64,000 nt of DNA from Bilabrum cf. latius (lineage: Eukaryota; Bigyra: Bicosoecida; Bigyra; Bicosoecida). The translations under genes were made by a program, and so were the position numbers. Shown one piece after another: positions 45,490 to 55,143 of the stretch (its first letter is position 1; every line of letters starts with the position of its first letter). The notes beneath the pieces were generated by a model that worked only from the letters and a program-made list of their open reading frames with translations, did not search any database and was not told the DNA's origin. The stretch covers positions 496,001-560,000 of the forward strand of contig OZ237775.1 in assembly GCA_965178125.1 (NCBI GenBank), given 5' to 3'.

Positions 45490-47168
45490 ATGCAACAGAG
45501 CGTGATTGGGAGGGGAGACGCGCAGCACCCGTGTAGGTGCAAGTGCCTCACTGGTGGCGACAGCAGGAAAGGATTCCACACGTCAGTGCATTCCATGGAA
45601 AATAAACGTGATTATTATGATGTCTTGGGGGTATCCCGGTCTGCTGATAAAGCAGACATCAAGAAAGCGTACTACAAGCTTGCAAAGAAGCTGCATCCAG
45701 ACGCAAACAAGGATGACCCCAAAGCAAGCGAAAAATTCTCAGAGGTGCAGAACGCTTACGACACGCTGAGTGACTAGAAGAAGAGGCAGATGTACGACAA
45801 CTTCGGGCACGACGCAGAGCAAATGGGAGACATGGGAGGGATGGGCGGGTTTCCGGGGGGTATGGGCGGCATGGGCGGCATGGGCGGTGGTAAGTTTACA
45901 GCTGGCCGCAATTATAAATGAAACAAGCCATCTCTCCGTATTGCTAGTGTCTTTGTGTGGCCATTTCTGATCTTATCGCAGGAATTGATCCCGAAGAAAT
46001 CTTGAAAGAGTTCTTTGGCGGCGGCATGGGGGGCGGCCAACAGAGCAGGTCTCGCCGCGCGGGAGCCGCGGGCCAGGCCAGACGCGGAGATGACGTGCAG
46101 GCAAGTCTGACCCTCGACTTCATGGAGGCCGTTGAGGGGTGCAAACGGGACGTCAGCGTGCAGGTGCAGGACACGTGCAACTCATGCAGCGGCACTGGCA
46201 GTGCCTCCAAGTCGGCTCCATCTGTGTGCCCTGCATGCAACGGAACGGGCGAGGTGCACATGTCGAACGGGTTCTTGGAGGTGCGCACCACATGCACCCG
46301 ATGTTCGGGGGCCGGCCGCACCATCCGAGACCCGTGCACGCAGTGCGGGGGCCGTGGCACGGCGCGCAAGCGGAAGACAGTCGAAGTGTCTGTGCCTCCT
46401 GGCGTGGACAACGGTATCACCATGCGGTTGGCAGGCCAGGGAGACAGCGGGCAGCACGGAGCTCCATCGGGCCATCTATATGTAAGCATCCGTGTCCGCG
46501 AGGACTCTCGATTCGAGCGAGACGGATCGGACGTCCACGTGCGGGCCAGCGTTCCACTGGCCGCTGCCGTCCTGGGAGGGACGGTGACTGTCCCCACGGT
46601 GGGGGGCGAGGTGGAGCTCAAGGTGCCCCCTGGGTCACAGCCCAGCGACAAGCTGCTCATGCGTGGGAGGGGTATCCGCAAGCTGAACGGGTCGAGCCGA
46701 GGGGACCAGTACGTGCACCTGAGGCTCAAGGTACCCAGTCCCTCTGAACTGAGCGAGCGGCAGATCAAGGGACTGCGCATGTTTGCGGGGCTAGATCTGG
46801 ATGAAGAGGGCTCTAGCTCCTCGGAGAGTGGCGGTGACAGTGACAGCGAATCTGCTGGGGGGTCACAGGGAGAGGGAGAGGGAGGGGAGGAGGGCAAGAA
46901 GAGGGGTAGGTCCAGGAAGGGCAGGCAAGCCAAGCGGGCCCAATCGGCCAGCAGTACGGAGACATCTGCCGCGAAGGGCAAAAAAGAAGATGCGAAGGAG
47001 GAGGAAGGTGGCGGCGGGCTGCTGGGGGAGGCGCTTAAGAGGCTGCGGACGGCGGTGGGAGGTTCCCCCACCGGCAGCGCGGGATGCGAGAAGGACAAAA
47101 AGGCGGACGACGGCGGAAAAGAGAACGGGGCAAGCGAGCCGAAGGAAGGTGAATAGATGCGAGTGTGA
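45490..47168 (+). CDS. Mitochondrial-type DnaJ (Hsp40, DNAJA3/Mdj1-like)
   Basis: Two exons, 45490-45889 and 45982-47168 (92-base intron, donor GTAAGT), encode 528 aa ending in TGA; TAGs at 45775 and 47154. After a presequence-like N-terminus comes the J domain ([20 protein letters not shown], with the HPD tripeptide in [11 protein letters not shown]). Its last helix reads [16 protein letters not shown] through the first TAG. A Gly/Met-rich linker spans the splice. The zinc finger has all four CxxCxGxG repeats ([32 protein letters not shown]), and the substrate-binding C-terminal domains follow. It would stimulate mitochondrial Hsp70. Unusually, a further 120 residues form a Ser/acidic then Lys-rich tail. 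The last TAG is three sense codons before the TGA. Confidence 0.95.
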
Positions 47169-47589
47169 CTGGAGTCGATGCACAGAACAAGTCTGCTGGC
47201 CAACGCAATTGTATTATTGTTACATACTTTAGCCCTGACTTCAGATCTGGAGGGCCTCCGTCGCAATCACCAGATGCAGCACTACTAGGTAGTACCCGAG
47301 CGGGCTGACCATGGTGCTTGTGAAACGCAACTCGAGAACGGGGTGTTCAAAGCGCGGATTTCGCATGCCCCGTTCCTTGCATCTTCGCCGTGTCTGGCTG
47401 TCACCACTGTACCTATTTTGCATGATCATGGAGGTAGAAGCTTTCAACTGCCTTGCCTGCCAACGCACGAAGTGGTGGTGGTGGTGGTGGTGGATATCTT
47501 GCTGCACTGCACTGTACTCATCCGAAACAGTGCAACCCATGCAGGATCGCAGGGACGTCTATCGGCGTGGTCCTGGTGCGTTGTTAACA
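47169..47589. other. Intergenic region
   Basis: About 420 bases between two plus-strand genes. It includes a short (GTG)n run at 47472-47494. A minus-strand frame at 47241-47540 contains a His run from this repeat and is not supported as a gene. Confidence 0.5.
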
Positions 47590-50500
47590 ATGAGCAGTTC
47601 AATCGTTGAGTAGAATGCGCCGCTGCGCGACAGCGTTCTCTGGTAGCTTTAGAATCTGTTTTACGACAAGGAGAGCGTGAAAGCTTGGAGCGATGCAATT
47701 GTACCAAACTTTGTCACCTCAAATGCGTTCATCGCAAGTTGCTATGCCAAGCTCATCCTCGGCTACGTGCGTGAATGGCACGGCAGGTGAGATTGCACTT
47801 GAAGAGGCAGACGATTCTGTTGCTGTTTTGCAATCCACATCTTTCCGACTAGGTTGCCACCAAATGCGCTTCAAGTTTCCAAGTTTCCCCATAATTCTTC
47901 TGCCATTTGCGTAGCACTGGAGATGGGTCTGGTCGTGGCCCTGTATACATTGTTGAGGTCGGTACGGGGCATGGAAGACTGACGTACCATGTCTTGCGGC
48001 ACCTAGTCTCTATGCGGGATGCGTGGCCTACCCCAGCCCCCATGGCGGAGGAAGTAGGGACTAGTACCTCTACGAAATACAAATCATCGTAGCCTCCGTT
48101 CCTTTGGGTGTCAACAGACTTCAGCTCTTCGAACATTCGGTTTCTCCGACAACACGAGCCTCTGCGACCGCTTGTGGAAGCTGGGCTGCTTGATTTCGCC
48201 ATTTTTGGTAAGCACCTCATGATTTATGCGTGCAGCAAGTGTGGTACTCTATCACCCGCTCTATCTCGCCAAGTGCCCGTACCGCAACGCAGACGCCGAG
48301 CAGGATGCGACCCTGCACTTGCAAGAGAGCGGCAAGCGAATTACCAGCCGAACAGTGCGGCAGCAAGACGGTGCTGTGATTGGCATCGCAAATTATGTCG
48401 TAGATACGCTTCGGTAGGACGCCCTGCGATTCGAGGGCGGCCGTCTCCACCAGGCCAAGCTCTCCCTGGTGCTGCGGCCCATGGGGCCCGACGACGTGCA
48501 CGCCCTGGCGCTCGATAAGCGCAGGGAAATTGAGAGATCTGGTGCTGTGGATGCTGACGGGCGCCCCCTGTCCGAGCAGGATGCTCTGCATGCCGCCAGG
48601 AGGGACCCTCGGGCATGTGCCCCGCCCCCCTACCCGCTGGCCCCGGGCGGCTGGCACCCCAGCGTGATCCGGAGACTGCAGCACCACTGGTCCTTCGATC
48701 CTATCGACGAGGACGAGCTGGCGGGACAGTTGGCAGAGCACACCGCGGGGGCAGCCGCCGGGGTCCCCATGCCCTCCCAGCTGCAGCTCCAGCGGGCCAG
48801 TGCTCCGGGCCCGCACTCCCTGCCTGCGCCCATACCGGAGACAGGCCCGAGCACGGGAGGGGCCGATGATCCGCAGGCGCACCACGGGATGGAGGCGGGG
48901 TGGGCGAGTTCTGCGCCAGAGGTCAGGACCCGAGCGGCCCTCCGGCTGCTTGGGCGGGAGGGCCCCGCGGCTCTGGTCATGCGGGAGTACTGCGCGCTGG
49001 CGGGGGGCACCAGGGCGCGTGCTGCCCGACTGGAGGCGCAACGGGCAAGGGAGGCAGCTGGAGCGAGTACAGTAGAGGTCGTGGCTGGGTCAAGTGGTCC
49101 AGAGTCGCCCGAGGACGGCGCAACTGGCGTTCAACCACACCCAGCGGACCGTGCCGCGGGAGAGACTGGCGCAGAGGCCGAGGCCAGGCGGCTGGAGCTG
49201 CTGGCGGCAGAAGCAGAGCGAGAGGCTGCCGCGCTGAGCACATCCAGTCCCATGCTGCCGGTGGGGGGGCTGTGCATGGCTTCGCGACTGCTGGCGCTGG
49301 GCAGCGGACGGCTCATGCTTTTGTGCGGGGACAAAGCATTCTCGGAGGCAGAGGAGATGTGCGGCAGAGCGCTGCCACACGTGGCCACGCACGGTTCGTT
49401 CTCGTTCATGGCGAACTTCCACGCGCTGCGGCTATGGGCCGAGGCCCTGGGCGGCACCTCTTTGCGAACCGAGTACGAGGACGGGTTCAAGTGCGCTGCC
49501 TTTGTTGTTTCCGTGGGCGATCCCAGGCCGCAAGAAGTGAAGCCAACGGGGGTAGACGCGGATTCGGAGACGAAAGGTACCGAGTCTAAAGCAGTGAGGA
49601 CAATGGATGCCGTAGGGGGCGTGCTGGGACTGGATGGAGCCATGGGGCCCGCGGGAGCGGGAGGAGCCGATGCGCCGGACACGAAGGGCGTGCCACCGCG
49701 AGGTGTCCTTTCGAGCGCTGCAAGCGGGATTGCGAGGAGCCACGCCCCCCAAGTGATGCACGCGTGGGACGAGAGCATGCGCACGTTCGGCCCAGAGCAA
49801 TTCTCGGCCATGCAGCGGCTGCTCCGGGACAACGTGAGGCAGCCCGAGGCAGGCATCCTGGTGCCGCTGCTGAGACTGGCCCGGCACGACCCGGACGTGT
49901 TCTTCAAGTTCCGATAGGATTTCATCCAGAGGATCCCGTTCGCCTCGGAGGCAGCCAAGGAGGACGCCTGGCGGGACGCTCAGACCGCCCTGGCGCAGTG
50001 CTACCCGCTGCAGAGCTTCAAGGACGGTGTCTTTGAGCTGGGCCGCGTGCTCATGGGTCTGCGCAGATACCAGGCGGCGCTGCGTTGCTTCCTCGAGTCC
50101 ATGCGGCACTGGGGGGAGCACCACGTGTCCTGGTTCAACTGCGGCATCTGCCACGTGTTTGCGGGCGACCAGGGGTCGGCGATATGCTGCTTCGACAGGG
50201 CCGTGGAGCTGTACCCCCAGTATGATGATGCGCTTGCTTGGAGGCGCCGCGCCGTGGAGCGTGCTCGCAAGCAGGACGATGCTCTCGCGGCAGGGGGTGT
50301 GCCATGTAGAGCCGTGTCCAACCTTGTGCGGAGACCCAAGACGCGCAGCGCAGGCGCATTAAGTCCCGCCGATGATCCGTGCAGCGCCGTTGGAGCTGCC
50401 TGTCCGGCGGAACTGCTGCCAGTCTCGCTTGGTCTGGCTGGCGTGTGGCCAGCTGCGTCCACCACCGTGGATGCAGTGCGCTCCGGCGTGCTTCCAGTGT

Positions 50501-51687
50501 CGGCTGCCTCGAGCCGCGGGTCTTCGCACATTCGCGGCCCGGCAGCCTCTGCTGACGGTGAATCGAGCAGCGAACACGAGGACGGGGTGGGCGGGGATGG
50601 CCTTATGGGCCCGTCGAGCATCGGTGCGCGGATCGGCAGCACTGGTCGAAGCGGGCGCGGCTTCGTCCCAGAAGGCAGCCTCCCTCGCGAGTGGCGCCCG
50701 CAGCCCGGCGAGCTGTGCACGGTCGTCGTGTCTATCTCCATCCCGTAGGCAGCTGCAGCAGCGCCCGCGTCCGACGAGTCACCCCTCCCGTCGACACCCA
50801 GCACGGAAGCAGCCAATGAGTCCACTGGCATGAATGGGTCCTGGGCAAAATGGGACCCTTTCGGCGGGGTGCAAGTGGCAGTGGGGGGTGCAGAGGGTGG
50901 TGATAGGAAACCAGTGCACCACCGCCATCGCGCATGCTTGCTTGAGCATGTACCTCTGCTGGGCCTCCTGGACCCGGCAGCCAGGACCAGCGGGCTGTCA
51001 GGCACTGCCTCGCGCGCCAAGGACCCTCCCGGTCTGTTTGAGAGGGTCCCAGCGGCTCAGCTGGAGGGCACTGGGGGGGTGTGGGGCAATTCTCTCTCGT
51101 GCGACAGCTTCATCAGCGTTGTGGTGCGCGTGCCCAGGCAGCACTCGGTGCGGCATGCAATTGCAGCTGCGCTGTGCAGGCCGATCGTGGCTCAGTTCGC
51201 GCTGGCTGGAGGTTTCAGCGGGCTGCCGCAAGACGCAGACATAGCCCCTGGGGTCGACGACTGGGGGTGTGGGTCGGCGCCCGCCTCCGCGCCTAAGTCG
51301 GTAGGGGACGGGCTGTAGCAGAGCTTGCTTGGGATGCTCGACTAGCACGGGCGCGTGTCTGCAGACTCCGCCGCGTCTCTCGCGGGCAGGTCCTCTGTGC
51401 ACCTGTGGGATGGGTGTCTGCTGCGGTCAGACGGCAGCGGGACCCCTCTGGAGGTTGGTCTGCCGCTCGTTGAGGTGACGCGGTTGTGGCGGCGTAGGCC
51501 TGGGGGGCCCCGGATTGGGCACGCCGGCGGGCTGGGTGCCCTGGACCACGGGTGCATCGTGACCAAGAGCGGCCAGGTGGGGGCGCGGGCTATGGGGGAA
51601 GCGGAGGCCGGCGGCATCAGCGATGATCAGATGGAGGGCCCGGGGCACCCTCTGGTGTGTCCCGTGCTGCGGGTGACTCTGGCTTGA
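47590..51687 (+). CDS. SAM-methyltransferase-like N-terminal domain fused to a TPR region
   Basis: Three exons, 47590-47786, 47915-48207 and 48293-51687 (introns 128 and 85 bases), give 1,294 codons ending in TGA. TAGs are at 47611, 47644, 47650, 48090, 48415, 49915, 50746, 51316 and 51343. The N-terminus has LWqLqNLFYDKESV, AIVPNFVTSNAFIA, the SAM-binding motif I VYIVEVGTGHGRLTYHVL, STDFSSSNIRFLRQHEPL, LLDFAIFDAEQDATL and IANYVVDTLRqDALRFEGG. I recognise this order from SAM-dependent methyltransferase-like proteins known mainly from bacteria and protists. Around 49990-50270 there are TPR helices (FELGRVLMGLRRYQAALRCF, CFDRAVELYPQYDDALAW). The family Gln positions at LWqLq and LRqDA are TAG. 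The final 450 residues are less conserved. Substrate unknown. Confidence 0.87.
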
Positions 51688-51816
51688 GCCAAGTGCGGGC
51701 CGTCCACAAAGGTTAGCTGGCCTGGCTAGCCGGTGGCCTGTCATACTATACGCGCTAGATCTCCCGATCCTTTTGGATTACCAATAAACTCTGCAACAGA
51801 AAGTCCCCTCCCAGAT

Positions 51817-52702
51817 TCAAGTACCTCCCGCGCTCTTGCTCTCACTGGCTCCCCCCCCGCGGCTTGCATCGCCCCCCAAGCCGAGCTCTCCAGCGATGCT
51901 GGCATCCATGGGGGCCAGTGGGGCGATGGCTCCAGCGCGAGCCGCAGCCCGGGCCATTGGTGTGGGGTACACTGCACTGGCCGGAGGGGGCGGCGGCGGG
52001 CCCCACTGAGTTCCACTGCCAGCCCCAAGTATACCTCCTGCAGGTGCCCCCCAGCCGAGGGCCTGCCCACCTACCACCCCGCCCATTTGCCCTGCGGCAA
52101 GCCCGCCGCCCGCTGGAGCCCCCACCAGGCCTTGCCATGGACCCCCGCCTGCCAAGGCTTGGCCCGGCGGCCCCCCAGGCGGCGGCAGCCCAGATGCAGC
52201 GGCTACTGCAGCCGCCATGCCAGCCTCCGACACCGACACCGGGGGCAGCGGCGCGCTCGCAGGAGCGGGGGGCAGCGAGGGCACCACGACCGGCTTGCCC
52301 ATGGGGGGCAACTCGGCCTCTGCAGCAGCAATGCGCTGGTATGCAAGGCGCACTGCTGTGCGGAGCGGCTCGCATTTCAAGAATCTCGCTTCTTGATACA
52401 GCTGCTTCAGCAAGGGCTTGGAGCGCGGGAGGGCGGCGTCCCCGTCCCTGAGAAACTGCAGCACGTGGCGGAACAGCCACCAATCGCGCGCGATGAATGG
52501 CACTTGCTCGCTTCCTGTGGCGCTGCTTTTGGGTGCACTGGCTGCAATGTCTGCCAGCACAGAGCCCTTACCTGCGCGGGAAAGCACATCGGCGCTCGTC
52601 TCGAAGCAGTGCCCTCCCACATTGATGCGAACCGTGGCAGCCCCCGACTGTGCAAGTGTCCGAGACGCTTTCAACCACCTAGACTCCAGAGCATCGCGCA
52701 GC
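51817..52702 (-). CDS. KCTD-type BTB/POZ (T1) domain protein
   Basis: Frame from about 52702 to TGA at 51817-51819, roughly 295 codons, no TAG. The N-terminal domain is a KCTD/T1-type BTB: VRINVGGHCFETSADVLSR, RDWWLFRHVLQFLRDGDAAL and LLKQLYQEARFLKCEPLRTA. The rest is Gly/Pro/Ala-rich and probably disordered. Such proteins often tetramerise or serve as cullin-3 adaptors; which applies here is unknown. There is no Met upstream of the domain in this frame and an in-frame TGA lies near 52750. A splice acceptor at 52703-52704 (ATTATGCAG) is therefore likely and the first exon is unassigned. Confidence 0.82.
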
Positions 52703-53384
52703 CTGCATAATTGAGGCAGCGTAACTATGCAGCGGTACTAATCGCTTCATAAACCCTCTGGACAAAGCGTGAAACAACTCTCAACTCTCTGGCCTCTCAC
52801 CATACTCTTTCATCTTCGAGAGCTCGGAGTGAACTTCGAATATCACGCATCTCCTACTACTGACCAATTCTACGCTTCTGTATCTGTGATTGATTGAGCG
52901 GAAAGAAACTTTGCTCAGACGCAGATCATAACGACACGCCGCAGCGCAAAAGACAGCAAGCAGAGTATTTGCGACCTACCTTGACAAATACCTCTCCCTA
53001 TAGCTGCCGCTTTTCCCGAAGAAGCTCAATCTTAGATCTGCGAGCGAGCGGTATTTTCATGCAGCAGGTCCCTGTCTAGTCTGTGCAGGCCACGGGGGCA
53101 GTAGCAGGCGACGTCGACAGAAAATGAAAACTCACCTGACCGAATCATACACTTTATCAACAGCAGAGTGAGCAGCTTCACGCCTACCATCAATTCGAAA
53201 TCCATCAGCTTCACCATTTCCGAGCATTGTGAATTTGTGTGGTGCTGCTCTGTTTCGTCCGTCCAAGTCCAACGGCTCCGAAGTAACGAGCGATTCGTCC
53301 CGGTTCCACATTTCGATTATATTTCACCCTGACTTACTGGCCTGCGTATCATCCTGTCCCTTTGATCGACGCAGCAGTACAACC
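52703..53384. other. Region holding the unassigned 5' end of the BTB gene
   Basis: About 680 AT-richer bases between the BTB domain exon and the PREY-like gene. On the minus strand a short frame at 53217-53032 begins with Met (MVKLMDFELM followed by a GTAGG donor-like word) and could be the BTB first exon, but the join is not proven. Confidence 0.35.
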
Positions 53385-53708
53385 ATGCATGCTTTGCGGA
53401 TTGGAAACCGCGTTGCCGGCAGATTCTATCTGGCGAAAAGCTGCGAGCTGCGAATGGCCACGAGCGATGCGAAGACCTCCGCACCGCAGTGGTTTTTGGG
53501 CGTAGTGAAGTGTCCGATAACGCATTCACGCCTCGAATACGATTCAAACCTGAATAGCTTAGTTTCGAGGCAAGCTGGAGTCGGGTACCGCGTTTGTCAA
53601 GGCATCCCAGCGGTAATGCCATCGAAGGCCAGCAGACTTCGTTCAAGCAGCGAAGAAGCCAGCAGAATCACTTCCAAAGTATGCGGCGAAAACAGCAAGA
53701 CTGACTGA
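53385..53708 (+). CDS. PYURF: PREY/Trm112-like (UPF0434) small protein, probably mitochondrial
   Basis: ATG at 53385 to TGA at 53706-53708 gives 107 aa without introns or TAG. A basic N-terminus (MHALRIGNRVAGRFYLAKS) looks like a mitochondrial presequence. The following core matches the Trm112p/PREY family: WFLGVVKCPITHSRLEYD, VGYRVCQGIPAVMPSKASRL. Human PREY supports coenzyme Q synthesis and complex I assembly by stabilising methyltransferases. The next gene, 25 bases away and convergent, is methyltransferase-like, a suggestive but unproven pairing. The second half of the usual CPxC knuckle is not obvious. Confidence 0.82.
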   Translation: MHALRIGNRVAGRFYLAKSCELRMATSDAKTSAPQWFLGVVKCPITHSRLEYDSNLNSLVSRQAGVGYRVCQGIPAVMPSKASRLRSSSEEASRITSKVCGENSKTD

Positions 53709-53733
53709 CATGAGTTTATGAGCAATGTGATAG

Positions 53734-54909
53734 TCAGGCATTCTTCGAAAACACGACAGCCTTGACAACAACCGGGTCTCGTGTGCTGGCAGAATCCACT
53801 GCGATCGAATGGCGGGGCAGCTCTACTATCGATAGAATTGCGCAGCCCTCTGCCTCAACGTGCCGCTGTAGCTCCTTGGCGGACATCCGCACAACGGGGC
53901 CGGTTGCAGACGGCGGCAGCGCCAGCGCCTCGCAGTCCGCCGCATCTGGCCGCCTGGACGTCGGCGCTGATACATCGGCTGCGAACGCCACAACACCCGC
54001 CCCGTCACGCCGGACGAGCCTGCAGGCCTCCCTCGCAGTTGCGGCTTGCCAGGCCGGTGGCTACCTCATCTAGAACGGCTCCACGCTGAGCACGGCTCCG
54101 AATCCATCGCCCACCACCCCTCGGGCCAGCCGCCTGGAGACCCACGGCCCCGGCGAGACCACGTGCGAGACAAGGGCTGGCACGGGCGGGGCCTATGCCT
54201 GCATCTCTCTAGCTGCCACGAGCATTTCCTCCATGGTGCGGTGGATGCAGATCACGGGTGACCCAAGTGGCAGTGGGAGGACGGCCCGAGATGCGCTGCT
54301 ATCGGTATCAGCAGGCTTGCTCGAAGAAGAGCGCTGGTGTGTTCCTCCTGCCAGTGCTGCCGCAACGCGGCCTAGCTCGCAGCCGAGCACGAGGGCGCCG
54401 GCACCAACAGCGGGGCTGGGCCCCCCACTGCCACTGGCTTCCGAGAAAGGATGGGCAGGGAGGGCTTCCTGCATGATCGTTTCGAGCTCTTTCATGATTG
54501 TGGCTCCAGATCCCATGTATCGTTGCCTACCATCTGCTGCAATGCTGGCTCCGCTGGCATACCGCGATGCATACATAGTCCAGATGTGGTTCATGGTCAG
54601 CCCCGAGGCCTCCTGCGAGTCAGACTTGGAGAAGGCGCGGCCATCGACCGAGTCCACCCCAGCCTGCCACACTAACTCTTCGTCAAATCTGGTTTCGCCA
54701 CACGACGAGCGCACCACATGCTGCTAATTTCGAGCAGTCGGCACGCTAGGCAGAAGCCCTGGATTTGTCCGCATCAGCAACGGCGTGCTCAGCAACCCAA
54801 AACTTCGCACAGCCAAAACTGTGCAGACTATTACGAGCAGTGCAAAGGCTGCCACCAAAGCAGTGGACAACTGCGGTGGCGCCTTCGTCTGTGACTTGCG
54901 TCGGCCCAT
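53734..54909 (-). CDS. Membrane-anchored class I SAM methyltransferase-like protein
   Basis: Frame of 391 codons from ATG at 54907-54909 to TGA at 53734-53736, with TAGs at 54724, 54193, 54070 and 54061. A basic start (MGRRKSQTK) is followed by one hydrophobic helix (ALVAAFALLVIVCTVLAV), giving a type II membrane topology. The soluble part shows the class I methyltransferase order: ALVLGCELGRVAAALAG like motif I, VICIHRTMEEMLVAARE like the acidic-loop helix, FGAVLSVEPFqMRqPPAW like motif IV-V, and REACRLVRRDGAGVVAFAAD like the post-motif strand. Motif I is degenerate (Cys-Glu instead of Gly-Cys-Gly), so activity is uncertain. The tail after 53990 is unassigned. The methyltransferase resemblance only appears when the TAGs are read through. 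Confidence 0.65.
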
Positions 54910-55143
54910 TGCAGGTAATCCTTTCAGCTGCTGTCTGCCCCGCAGTATGCTCCCTATCATACCCTGCTTGAGCTTGGGCAAGCGCTGGAGTATCTATCAA
55001 CAGCTAAGGTTGCTGGAGGGGATTTGTACAGGTTAAATTGTATATCGTTGTCATTGTTGAGGGTTTGGCACTTTGCTCATCACATCGCAAGACCGCGCAC
55101 GAGAGAACTTGACAGCAATCGCAAAAAGAACGACAGGCTTGGG

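Noticed and set aside
47241-47540. Minus-strand frame with a run of seven His
   Set aside because: The His run comes from a GTG microsatellite; no family match and no splice context. A weak hydrophobic C-terminus is not enough to call a gene.
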